A stretch of DNA of 64,000 bases from Geminicoccaceae bacterium (lineage in GTDB: Bacteria; Pseudomonadota; Alphaproteobacteria; Geminicoccales; Geminicoccaceae): positions 558,001 to 622,000 of the forward strand of contig JANQPX010000030.1 in NCBI GenBank assembly GCA_028285265.1, in the 5' to 3' direction. The notes under the pieces were generated by a model, which saw nothing but the letters and a program-made list of their open reading frames with translations, had not been told where the DNA came from and made no database searches. Below, in pieces: positions 53,612 to 61,773 of the stretch (the stretch's first letter is position 1; every line of letters begins with the position of its first letter). Position numbers and translations under genes: made by a program.

Positions 53612-54291
53612 ACCCCGTTCACCGACGTTTTGTCGATCCTGCCGAGCTGATAAAAAGAGGCCAACGCCCCCAAACCTATCGATCCGAACTTTGACATAAT
53701 CGCCATGACCGGGTCTTGCCTGGTCAGCCCAAGCGTTAAGTTTGGGCAACCCTCAAAAGACCGTCTTTACCTGCCAGCTCTCTCGTGGCGCTACCCACTT
53801 TGTTATGCCGAATTGTCCATGCAATGACGGTCATCTTCTGCTTCTCGGCGCTTTGCCCATCTGTTTGACATCTTCACATTGCTGGCTAGTTGACGTGGCA
53901 AGCCGGGATCGGGCTCTTGGACAATCAACGATCTGCGTCTTCGACTGGCGATGACATCAAGACGATGATTGCGCGGCTTTTGGACCGGCAAGCGTAGGAC
54001 AGAGCCAAGCGCTTAGGACAGGGCGGGTAGGGGTGTCGATCGCGACAGCACGACACGTGTTCGCCTTCATCGACGATCAGCTCATCAACGAGTTAGGCCT
54101 CTAGGCGAACAAGAAAAGCTCAGTTAACGTGCTTTTTGAGGCTGTCATGATCAAAAAAAAGGCAAAAATTGTCGTCACTGGTACGTAGACCGGCCGAGAA
54201 GCCGCCTGGCATGATGATTGCACAGTTGCTGTGCAGATATCGAAGCCGGCAGGTTTAGGTGGGCGGCAGGTGAGGGGAGGCTAGAAAGAAG
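53612..54291. other. Gene-poor interval before the polyamine-type transporter
   Basis: About 680 bases without a supported gene. Short open stretches read as fragments, such as DDIKTMIARLLDRQA ending at a TAG near 53997 and a 23-codon frame at about 54034-54105, but none has a family match. The palindrome at 54219-54235 lies near its end. Confidence 0.45.
54219..54235. promoter_or_regulatory. Palindrome upstream of the polyamine-type operon
   Basis: TGCACAGTTGCTGTGCA is a perfect 7-bp inverted repeat with a 3-base centre, 57 bases before the start of the ATPase gene. Its size and place fit an operator for a dimeric regulator. Confidence 0.45.
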
Positions 54292-55410
54292 TTGGTCGCA
54301 GCGACCGATGTAGAACTAAGCGCTGTCGTCAAGCGCTATGGAGAGACAACCGCCGTCGATGGCGTTTCGCTCCGCATTCCCGGTGGTAGCTATTGTTGCC
54401 TGCTCGGCCCAAGTGGTTGTGGCAAGACGACGACTCTTCGTCTCATCGCTGGCCATGAAGCGTTGACTGGTGGTGACATCGTTATCGGTGATCAGACCGT
54501 CAACGACCTGCCACCCGCTCAACGTGGAACAGCGATGATGTTCCAAAACTATGCCCTGTTCCCCCATCTCAACTGTTTGGACAATGTAGCCTTTGGTTTG
54601 AAGATGAGGGGAATCGTCAAAGCTGAGCGGCATGCAAAGGCCAACGAGCTTCTTGAGTTGGTCCACATGGAACGATTTGCCGAGCGCCAGCCTGCGCAGC
54701 TTTCAGGCGGCCAGCAACAGCGCGTTGCGCTCGCCCGTGCCCTTACCACCAACCCCAATATTCTACTCCTTGACGAGCCCTTGTCCGCACTTGATCCGTT
54801 TCTTCGCGTTCGCATGCGTGAGGAGTTGAAGCGCCTTCAACGCGAACTCGGCATCAGCTTCATTCATGTCACCCACAGCCAAGAAGAAGCGATGGCGCTT
54901 GCCGACCTCGTTGTCGTCATGAATGATGGTCAGATCGAACAATTCGGCGCGCCAAGGGATGTCTACAACAAGCCAAAGACAGCATTTGTGGCGCGGTTCA
55001 TCGGTGGCCACAACGTGCTTTCAGGCTGCCTTTCTGGCCATGATAACGGCAATTCCATTCTCACCGGTCCTGGCGGTGAACGCTTCTTGATCAAAAAGAC
55101 TGATGCCGCATTGGGCAACAGTGTCGCTTTTGCCCTTCGAGCGGACAAGATCGGCCTTAGGGATCAAAGCGAGCCGCGTCGCGCTGTCGGTGCTGATGTC
55201 AGCCCTGACGACCTGATGACGAATTGCTTGAACGCCGAAGTTGGCTTGGTCGAGTATCAGGGCGCTGTCGTCGCTCTTCGCCTGCACGCCGAAGGGTTCG
55301 ATGAGTTTTCGATGACGATTGACGAATCGCGCTTCTACGAGCAGCCGGTTGCCATCGGCGACCGGGTGACTGTCGGCTGGGATGCAAAGGATGCGCATCT
55401 CTTGAACTAG
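54292..55410 (+). CDS. ABC transporter ATPase, spermidine/putrescine type (PotA-like)
   Basis: A 372-residue ATPase of the polyamine/Fe3+/opine class. Walker A GPSGCGKTTTLRL, signature LSGGQQQRVALARAL and Walker B ILLLDEPLSALDP are intact; the C-terminal ~110 residues form the regulatory TOBE-like domain (FALRADKIGL, YQGAVVALRLHAEGF, VTVGWDAKDAHLL). The only usable start is the TTG at 54292: a TGA is in frame at 54271 and GGGGAGG lies 11 bases upstream. It begins an operon with the binding protein and a permease. Confidence 0.92.
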   Translation: MVAATDVELSAVVKRYGETTAVDGVSLRIPGGSYCCLLGPSGCGKTTTLRLIAGHEALTGGDIVIGDQTVNDLPPAQRGTAMMFQNYALFPHLNCLDNVAFGLKMRGIVKAERHAKANELLELVHMERFAERQPAQLSGGQQQRVALARALTTNPNILLLDEPLSALDPFLRVRMREELKRLQRELGISFIHVTHSQEEAMALADLVVVMNDGQIEQFGAPRDVYNKPKTAFVARFIGGHNVLSGCLSGHDNGNSILTGPGGERFLIKKTDAALGNSVAFALRADKIGLRDQSEPRRAVGADVSPDDLMTNCLNAEVGLVEYQGAVVALRLHAEGFDEFSMTIDESRFYEQPVAIGDRVTVGWDAKDAHLLN

Positions 55411-55447
55411 GGGCTGCGCCCCATCTAAGAATAGTAAGGAGGACGTC

Positions 55448-56761
55448 ATGACCGATAAGACTAAAACGGCTAAGAACGTAACATCAAAAGAGTCTGGTCT
55501 TTCAAGGCGCACGGTTTTGAAAGGGACGGCAGCCACCGTAGGCCTTGCCGCAGGCGCCGGTGTGATCGATGGATTTCCAGCTGTCCACGCCGATGATCCG
55601 ATCACCATTCGCTATGCCGGAACGGGCGTGAACGCCTTTCGTGAACTTGCCGAAAAGTGCAAGGAAGATACCGGCATCGATATTCAGTACACGACGTTGA
55701 CCTCTGACGATGTGGTCAAGCGTGCCGTTACTCAACCGACATCATTCGACCTACTAGACAGCGAATACTGGATGCTGAAGAAGATCGTTCCATCAGGTAA
55801 TCTACGCGGGATGGATACGTCGAAAATCGCGAACTACGATAAGATTGTGCCGATCTTCACCAAGGGTGAATTGCCCAATGGCGAAAAAACTTCGCGTGTC
55901 GGCATCGCACCGATCAAGGTGAGTTATCTCACCGGCGGTGAATCCAGTGAGTTTGCGGCAGATCCCACGGACTTCATGACCTTGATCCCGACGGTCTACA
56001 ATGCCGACACGCTCGGTATCCGCCCAGATCTGATTAATCGGCCAATCGACACATGGGCCGAATTGCTGAATCCAGAGTTCAAGGGCAAGGCCTCCATCCT
56101 GAACATCCCTGCGATCGGTATCATGGATGCTGGCATGGTCGCGCAGGCGACGGGTGAGGTGTCGTATGAAGACATGGGCAACATGACAAAGGAGGAAATC
56201 GATAAAACGATCGCTCTCCTTATCGAAGCCAAGCAGTCTGGCCAGTTCCGTGCGCTCTGGAAGGAGTTCAACGAAAGCGTCAACTTGATGGCGTCCGGCG
56301 AAGTGGTGATCCAGTCCATGTGGTCACCCGCGATCACGAAAGTTCGTCAGCAGGGTATCCCCTGCGTCTACCAGCCTCTGAAAGAGGGCTATCGTGCCTG
56401 GGCTGCGGGGCTCGGCATCCCGACCCATGTGGAAGGCAAGATGCTCGACGCCTGTTACGAATTTATCAACTGGTATCTTTCCGGTTGGGCGGGCGCTTTC
56501 CTCAATCGCCAGGGGTACTACACCGCCGTTCTCGAGACTGCCCAGGAACAGATGGAAGCCTGGGAGTGGGATTATTGGATGGAGGGAGGTGAAGCCGCCA
56601 ACCCGGTGGTTAGCCCAACGGGCGAGGAGATTGCCAAAGCCGGCGAGATTCGCGATGGGGGATCTTACTGGGATCGCATGGGTGCGGTCGCCGTTTGGAA
56701 TACTGTGATGGACGAGGACCGTTACATGGTCCGCAAATGGAATGAGTTCGTCGCAGCTTAG
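55448..56761 (+). CDS. ABC transporter substrate-binding protein, polyamine type, Tat-exported
   Basis: A 437-residue periplasmic protein of the PotD/PotF class. The N-terminus carries SRRTVLKG (19-26), a twin-arginine signal, followed by a hydrophobic stretch and AVHA cleavage before DDPITIRYAGTGVNAF. Mature landmarks include a WWGY-less but family-like QSMWSPAITKVRQQG and WYLSGWAGAFLNRQGYYTAV. Length is longer than PotD (about 350), as in some Tat-exported relatives. AGGAGG seven bases before the ATG marks a strong start. A hairpin follows its stop at 56800-56825. Ligand: polyamine or a similar cation is likely from family, not shown. Confidence 0.88.
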   Translation: MTDKTKTAKNVTSKESGLSRRTVLKGTAATVGLAAGAGVIDGFPAVHADDPITIRYAGTGVNAFRELAEKCKEDTGIDIQYTTLTSDDVVKRAVTQPTSFDLLDSEYWMLKKIVPSGNLRGMDTSKIANYDKIVPIFTKGELPNGEKTSRVGIAPIKVSYLTGGESSEFAADPTDFMTLIPTVYNADTLGIRPDLINRPIDTWAELLNPEFKGKASILNIPAIGIMDAGMVAQATGEVSYEDMGNMTKEEIDKTIALLIEAKQSGQFRALWKEFNESVNLMASGEVVIQSMWSPAITKVRQQGIPCVYQPLKEGYRAWAAGLGIPTHVEGKMLDACYEFINWYLSGWAGAFLNRQGYYTAVLETAQEQMEAWEWDYWMEGGEAANPVVSPTGEEIAKAGEIRDGGSYWDRMGAVAVWNTVMDEDRYMVRKWNEFVAA

Positions 56762-56799
56762 CGTATCTGGTGGCAAGATCGTTGACTTGCCTCGATCGG

Positions 56800-56825
56800 A
56801 TGGGACGGTCGGTTGGCCGTCCCAT
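56800..56825 (+). repeat. Stem-loop after polyamine-type binding-protein gene
   Basis: ATGGGACGG and CCGTCCCAT form a perfect 9-bp stem with an 8-base loop, 38 bases after the binding-protein stop. No T-run follows. Confidence 0.7.
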
Positions 56826-56869
56826 TCGTCCCGGGAGGTGGGGGTGTTCAATGACCGGCACATTGTTCT

Positions 56870-57721
56870 GTGCTTGAACGGCTAGCGCCTTATCTCCAGG
56901 CTGGACCGCTCGCTCTGGTCTTCCTGGCGTTTTTCATTATCCCGATGATTCTGGTGGTCGTGGTCTCTTTCTTCGATTATCAGGCCTATCAGATTCTCAT
57001 CCCGGACTTTACCACCCAAAACTACGATGACGTCTTCTCCTCAGAGGTCACATGGCGAACCTATTGGAAGACGGTCCAATTTTGCCTGATCGTTTGGGCA
57101 ATCACGTTGGTTCTGGGCTTTACGATCGCCTATTTCCTGGCGTTTCACGTCAAGACGCTGACTTGGCAAATCGCGCTCTTTCTCCTGTGCACAATCCCGT
57201 TTTGGACCTCAAACGTGATCCGGATGATCTCGTGGATCCCGCTTCTTGGTCGTAACGGTCTGGTCAATCAAGCTCTGCTATCGATGGGTTTCGTTGAAGA
57301 GCCGCAGGAATGGCTGCTCTACTCGGACTTTTCGGTGATTCTAGGCTTTGTCCATTTGTACACGCTCTTCATGATCGTACCGATCTTCAACTCGATGCTA
57401 AGGATCGACAAAAGCCTACTCGAAGCAGCCTATGACGCGGGCGCAACGGGGTGGCAGACTCTTTGGAATGTTGTCATTCCTCTATGCAAGCCTGGCATCG
57501 CGATCGGCTCGATTTTTGTTTTGACGATCGTGATGGGCGATTTCGTGACGGTCAACGTGCTCGGAGGTGGTCAGATCGCATCGATTGGCAAGGCCATCTG
57601 GACCGAGCTTTCCTACTTGCAATTTCCGCCGGCTGCGGCCAATGCGATCGTTTTGCTCGGCGTGGTCATCTTGATGATCATTGCGCTGATGCGCATCGTC
57701 GACATTCGAAAAGAGCTATGA
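56870..57721 (+). CDS. ABC transporter permease, PotB type
   Basis: A 283-residue permease with six helices; the EAA loop LLEAAYDAGATGWQTLWNVVIPLCKPG near 185-211 is family-typical (parts: EAAYDAGATGWQ, VVIPLCKPG). An ATG at 56851 with a good GGGAGG ribosome site gives only eight codons in another frame (ending TGA at 56875-56877); the GTG at 56870 is the only in-frame start left, with a stop at 56852. Either translation is coupled or a one-base change displaced the start. The stop overlaps an ATG (57718) that leads to a stop after six codons, where the second permease should begin. Confidence 0.82.
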   Translation: MLERLAPYLQAGPLALVFLAFFIIPMILVVVVSFFDYQAYQILIPDFTTQNYDDVFSSEVTWRTYWKTVQFCLIVWAITLVLGFTIAYFLAFHVKTLTWQIALFLLCTIPFWTSNVIRMISWIPLLGRNGLVNQALLSMGFVEEPQEWLLYSDFSVILGFVHLYTLFMIVPIFNSMLRIDKSLLEAAYDAGATGWQTLWNVVIPLCKPGIAIGSIFVLTIVMGDFVTVNVLGGGQIASIGKAIWTELSYLQFPPAAANAIVLLGVVILMIIALMRIVDIRKEL

Positions 57722-57738
57722 ACTCAGAGCCCTACTGA
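57718..57738 (+). pseudogene. Vestige of the potC-type permease start
   Basis: ATGAACTCAGAGCCCTACTGA overlaps the PotB stop as ATGA and ends after six codons. The second permease of polyamine-type importers normally starts exactly here in this way. No permease sequence follows in any frame before the sensor kinase stop at 57853. Confidence 0.35.
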
Positions 57739-57852
57739 CACCCGAGACATATCAGCCCTTCACATGCCAAGCCGACGATGTCATGGCCCGCAAGGCCAGT
57801 CGGATCAACGTCAGTCACGCCATGGTCGGTGTCGACGGCGCCGTCTCGATTG

Positions 57853-59307
57853 TTAAGCCTTTACCCATTTTTTCGATCGGGCCGTATCGACCGTCGATCC
57901 TAATCGCGATGGACCATGCTCTTGCTTTCGCCCCAGAACATCGTTGTTGAAGCTGAGAACCACCCGCAGTCCGGGCTGATTATCCTCAAGTCGCAATATG
58001 GCGCTATGAAGCTTGGCGACCGCGCCAACCAGACTTAAACCGAGGCCACTGCCAGGTGTGCCGCGAGTCTCATCTAAGCGGACAAAACGCTCCAAGACTT
58101 GATGATGGGCGGTTTCGGGAATGCCCGGCCCGGTGTCAGCAACCGTAATCGTTGGCCCGTCGACGACCTCGACCGAGATGCGTCCACCCTCAGGTGTATA
58201 TTTGATCGCGTTGTCCAAAAGGTTGGCGAGTGCTTGGGAAAGCAGATGGCGGTTGGCGTTGAGCCTTTGATTGGGGGTGATCGATGTTTCGATCACCTGA
58301 CCTCGGTCCTCAGCGAGGGGCTGATACAGATCGACGATGTCGTTGATAATTGCGGTTAGATCGACCGTCTCGAACGCCGCTCGCTCGCTGCCGGCTTCGG
58401 CTCGGGCGATGTCGAGCAATGCGTTGAAGGTGCCGATCATGGTCTCGGCATCTTTTAAGGTTTGCTCGAGAACCGGTTGCAATGTCTCCTTATCATCGTC
58501 ACTCAAGAGCGCCACTTCGATGCGCGAACGCATCCGGTTGAGCGGCGTCCTGAGATCGTGCGCAATATTGTCCGTGACTTGGCGCATGCCATTCAGGAGG
58601 CGCTCAATCTGTTCCAGCATTGCATTGAGGTTACCGGCGAGTTGATCGAATTCATCACCGCGCGATGTTTTTATCGCGATTCGCTGGCTGAGATCGCCAG
58701 CCATAATTTGCTCCGTGGTACGATTAATTGTGTCGACGCGGCGGAGCAGCCCTCGGCTCATTAAGAGGCCACCGACGAGACCGAGAAGTAAGGTAAGGCC
58801 GAGCCCCCAGGACAGTGCCTGTTTGATCTTGGTCTGCAGCTGGAGTCGCTCCTCCACCTCGCGTCCAACTATGAGACGATAGGCGCCGCGCAGGCGAAAA
58901 CTCTGTGCGACGGCTCGCCGGTTCTCGGTGTGAAGGCCGTCAGGCTGAACTGCGACGGGGAAGGTCATCCAGCCCCCTTCGCCGGGTGTCGCATCGGGCC
59001 AGCGGTCGATGTTGCCGGCCACCCAGCGTCCGGCTGGATCGGTGAGCAGATAAATGCTGGCGCGATGCGGTTGGGCGGCAGAACGTTGTTCAATAACCTG
59101 ACGAAGACGAGGCAGGCCTTGAGTGCGATATTGTTCAGCTAGTCCGGCAATCTCGGCTTGGATCGTCTCGGTCGTCTGCCGGGTCATAAAGCCTGCGGTT
59201 GCCGCGTAGAGATACCCGAGCAGAACCAATGCCGAGACGCCGAACAGACCGAGATAAATCAGTGTTAGGCGAAAGGCTGTAGTATCAAGAAGCCGGATCG
59301 GGCGCAC
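57853..59307 (-). CDS. Sensor histidine kinase (OmpR-partner type)
   Basis: A 484-residue membrane kinase. Two helices (about 12-34 and 165-186) flank a periplasmic sensor of about 130 residues; the HAMP linker follows (RRVDTINRTTEQIMAGDLS), then HisKA with H250 in NIAHDLRTPLNRMRS, and HATPase_c with LDNAIKYTPEGG (N box), VADTGPGIPE (G1) and GSGLGLSLVGAVAKLH (G2). The GTG start at 59307 overlaps the response regulator end by 23 bases, so the pair is co-expressed. Similar kinases sense envelope state, in line with the adjacent degP, but the signal is unknown. Confidence 0.92.
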   Translation of the reverse strand: MRPIRLLDTTAFRLTLIYLGLFGVSALVLLGYLYAATAGFMTRQTTETIQAEIAGLAEQYRTQGLPRLRQVIEQRSAAQPHRASIYLLTDPAGRWVAGNIDRWPDATPGEGGWMTFPVAVQPDGLHTENRRAVAQSFRLRGAYRLIVGREVEERLQLQTKIKQALSWGLGLTLLLGLVGGLLMSRGLLRRVDTINRTTEQIMAGDLSQRIAIKTSRGDEFDQLAGNLNAMLEQIERLLNGMRQVTDNIAHDLRTPLNRMRSRIEVALLSDDDKETLQPVLEQTLKDAETMIGTFNALLDIARAEAGSERAAFETVDLTAIINDIVDLYQPLAEDRGQVIETSITPNQRLNANRHLLSQALANLLDNAIKYTPEGGRISVEVVDGPTITVADTGPGIPETAHHQVLERFVRLDETRGTPGSGLGLSLVGAVAKLHSAILRLEDNQPGLRVVLSFNNDVLGRKQEHGPSRLGSTVDTARSKKWVKA

Positions 59308-59980
59308 GCAGGCAGTATCCCGCGCCGCGCACGGTATGTATGAGTGGCGTTGCGAAATCGCGATCGACTTTTTGCCTGAGGCGGCTGATATGGACGTCGA
59401 TCACATTGGTTTGTGGGTCGAAGTGATAGTCCCAGACTTTCTCCAGAAGCATGGTGCGGGTCATCACTTGGCCAGCATGGCGCATCATCACTTCTAGAAG
59501 CTGGAATTCTTTCGCCTGAAGATCGATAATCTGTTCGCCGCGCATGACCTTGCGCCCGAGCAGATCCATTTCGAGGTCGGCAATCTTAAGCGTGGTCGCG
59601 ACGGGTTGTGGTTGTGGACGCCGCCCGAGCGTTTCAACACGTGCTAGAAGTTCTGCAAACGCATAAGGTTTCACCAGGTAATCGTCACCGCCGGCGCGAA
59701 GGCCTTTGACACGATCATCGACTTCACCGAGCGCTGATAAGAATAACACTGGCGTCGTGTTGCCGGTCGCCCTCAAATGTTGGACCAAGCTCAATCCATC
59801 CAATTCGGGCAGCATACGGTCGACGATGAGGACGTCGAAGTTCTCGGCTGCGGCCTTTAAAAGCCCCGCCTTACCATCGGCAGCATGCTCGATCTGGTGA
59901 CCGCTTTCTTTCAGCCCCTTCACCAGATAGTCAGCCGCATCCTCATCATCTTCAATCAAAAGCACATGCATGGACGTCAT
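59285..59980 (-). CDS. OmpR-family response regulator
   Basis: A 231-residue DNA-binding regulator. The receiver has the acidic pair in LLIEDDEDAADYL, the phosphorylated Asp in DVLIVDRMLPELDG (about residue 54), and the Lys in DDYLVKPYAFAELL. The C-terminal winged helix shows LQAKEFQLLEVMMRHAGQVMTR, and RLRQKVDRDFATPLIHTVRGAGYCL with the wing. ATG at 59980 or 59971 are both possible. It lies 96 bases after degP on the same strand, and its stop overlaps the kinase start. DegP and this pair probably form one regulon. Confidence 0.94.
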   Translation of the reverse strand: MTSMHVLLIEDDEDAADYLVKGLKESGHQIEHAADGKAGLLKAAAENFDVLIVDRMLPELDGLSLVQHLRATGNTTPVLFLSALGEVDDRVKGLRAGGDDYLVKPYAFAELLARVETLGRRPQPQPVATTLKIADLEMDLLGRKVMRGEQIIDLQAKEFQLLEVMMRHAGQVMTRTMLLEKVWDYHFDPQTNVIDVHISRLRQKVDRDFATPLIHTVRGAGYCLRAPDPAS

Positions 59981-60076
59981 CTAAGGCATGGCGGGGCCGG
60001 CGACAAGCACCGACCCCTGCTCTCCTTCAAGGGTTGTAAGGCATTCTAACAACAATTGCACGGTTGGTCGGGCTCC

Positions 60077-61612
60077 CTAGGCTTGATCAATGCGGACTGC
60101 AACGAAGCGATCCTGGTCCCCGCGCTTGATCAGCAATAGGATAGCCTTATCGCCGCGCTCAGCAGCTGCCTTGACCGCTTCGGCAACCGTTTTGGGATCG
60201 GCGACCTCCTGATGGTCTGCTTCGATGATGACATCGCCTTGGCGCAGACCCTTCTCTGCAGCAGGGCTGCCGGGAAGCACGTCGGTTACAATCGCCCCAT
60301 CGAGATTGTCAGGAAGATCCATCTCAGCACGCAATGATTGGTCGAGCCGCGCCAACGCTAAGCCCAGTCTTGGGGCTTCTTCGTCCACCGCATCGTCCTG
60401 CTCGATTCCGGCTAGGGTCTGTTCAGATGGCATTTGTGCGACTTCGACGGAGAGGGTCTTTTCTTCACCATCGCGCCAAACAACGACGTCGGCCTCAGCG
60501 CCAGGGGCAGTGTCGGCGACAGCCCGCGTGAGATCGCGAAGTGTCTCGATCGCTTGCCCGCCAAAGCTGATGATGACATCGCCTTGCTCAATGCCGAAGG
60601 CAGCTGCGGGACCATCGTCTGTCACCCGCGAGACCAGGGCGCCACTGTCACTCGCCAAGCCCAGGCTATCGGCAAGATCACTATCAACTGACTGGATGTG
60701 CACTCCCAGCCAACCACGCTCGACCATGCCGTCATCCTGAAGATCAGCAACAATCTTCTGGGTCAGATTGGCAGGGATGGCAAAGCCGATGCCGACATTG
60801 CCCCCCGTTGGACTATGGATTGCCGTGTTGACACCGATGACCTCGCCTTCGAGATTGAAGGTCGGCCCACCCGAGTTACCGCGGTTGATCGGAGCATCGA
60901 TTTGGAGGAAATCGTCGTAGCGCCCGGCTCCAATTTCGCGCGCCTTTGCCGAGACGATGCCCGCGGTTACCGTGCCGCCGAGACCAAAGGGATTGCCGAT
61001 GGCAATGACCGCATCGCCAACACGTACCTGTTCGGAGTCGGCGAATTTGGCAACGGGTAGGGGGGTCTCTGCGCTGACCTGAAGGACGGCGAGATCTGTA
61101 TCAGGATCGGCGCCGATGACCGTGGCTTCAAGTTCACGACCATCATTAAGGGTTACGGTTACCTCATCGGCCCCTTCGATGACATGATTGTTGGTCACGA
61201 TCAAACCGTCCTGATCAATCACGAAACCGGAGCCTGCACCGGCGCGTGGACCATGCGGCCTTGGACCGCGAGGCCCCCGATCACCAAAAAAACGCTCCAT
61301 AAAGCGTTGCATTTCCTCGTCCATGCCGCCGAAGTCCCGGCCGCGGAACTCTCCGCGTCGCTCGGTGACAGGGTCAGTTTCAGCATTTACCTTCGTGGTG
61401 ACTGTGACCACGCTTGGCATGATCTCTTCGATCAGATCGGCATAGCCCGCCCAAGGGGCGGCGGTCAGCGGTGTTGGTGTTTCGGCGTGGCTGGCCGGTA
61501 CGGCATTCAAGCCGACGAGCAAGCCGATAGCGGCCGCGGACGAAAGAGCAAGGGCAAAGCCAGCCTTCCCTTTAGATTGGCCCGGACGGCGAAAACGGTT
61601 CAGTGCGTTCAT
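60077..61612 (-). CDS. degP: Do-family periplasmic serine protease (DegP/HtrA)
   Basis: A 511-residue envelope quality-control protease and chaperone. After a hydrophobic signal region (about 18-43, ending ASHA) come the trypsin-like domain with H143 (TNNHVIEGADE), D173 (DPDTDLAVLQV) and S247 (INRGNSGGPTFN), then two PDZ domains (about 275-375 and 405-505). The Q-linker before the active site is rich in Gly, Arg and Pro. GGAG six bases before the ATG at 61612 sets the start, not the ATG at 61624. The two-component genes follow downstream on the same strand, the usual setting for envelope-stress control. Confidence 0.95.
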   Translation of the reverse strand: MNALNRFRRPGQSKGKAGFALALSSAAAIGLLVGLNAVPASHAETPTPLTAAPWAGYADLIEEIMPSVVTVTTKVNAETDPVTERRGEFRGRDFGGMDEEMQRFMERFFGDRGPRGPRPHGPRAGAGSGFVIDQDGLIVTNNHVIEGADEVTVTLNDGRELEATVIGADPDTDLAVLQVSAETPLPVAKFADSEQVRVGDAVIAIGNPFGLGGTVTAGIVSAKAREIGAGRYDDFLQIDAPINRGNSGGPTFNLEGEVIGVNTAIHSPTGGNVGIGFAIPANLTQKIVADLQDDGMVERGWLGVHIQSVDSDLADSLGLASDSGALVSRVTDDGPAAAFGIEQGDVIISFGGQAIETLRDLTRAVADTAPGAEADVVVWRDGEEKTLSVEVAQMPSEQTLAGIEQDDAVDEEAPRLGLALARLDQSLRAEMDLPDNLDGAIVTDVLPGSPAAEKGLRQGDVIIEADHQEVADPKTVAEAVKAAAERGDKAILLLIKRGDQDRFVAVRIDQA

Positions 61613-61714
61613 TAAGATCTCCATTCAAGCGTTGAGCATCGCTGCTGGCCGCGTAGGCAGCCCAATCGGTTTGCGGACGTTCATGCGCTTGATTTGGAGA
61701 CGTTCTGTGAAGAG

Positions 61715-61733
61715 GTCATGTCGGGGACATGAC
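61715..61733. repeat. Perfect palindrome followed by a T-run
   Basis: GTCATGTCGGGGACATGAC is an 8-bp inverted repeat with a GGG centre; G and seven Ts follow on the plus strand (61734-61741). On the plus strand it has the form of an intrinsic terminator, but no plus-strand gene is upstream; on the minus strand it lies in the degP leader. A regulator site for degP is possible. Confidence 0.5.
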
Positions 61734-61773
61734 GTTTTTTTCATCTTGAAAGGACTGCGAGAAAGGCGCGGAG

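Noticed and set aside
53374..53694. 106-codon frame overlapping the secreted-peptide gene
   Set aside because: Composition looks like a shadow frame; the 51-codon frame with signal peptide and ribosome site is the better reading.
53742..53954. 70-codon frame in the gap before the pot-type operon
   Set aside because: Cysteine-rich shadow-like product with no ribosome site or family.
57834..57845. GACGGCGCCGTC palindrome between convergent genes
   Set aside because: Short, GC-rich palindromes of this size are frequent in such DNA; no T-run.
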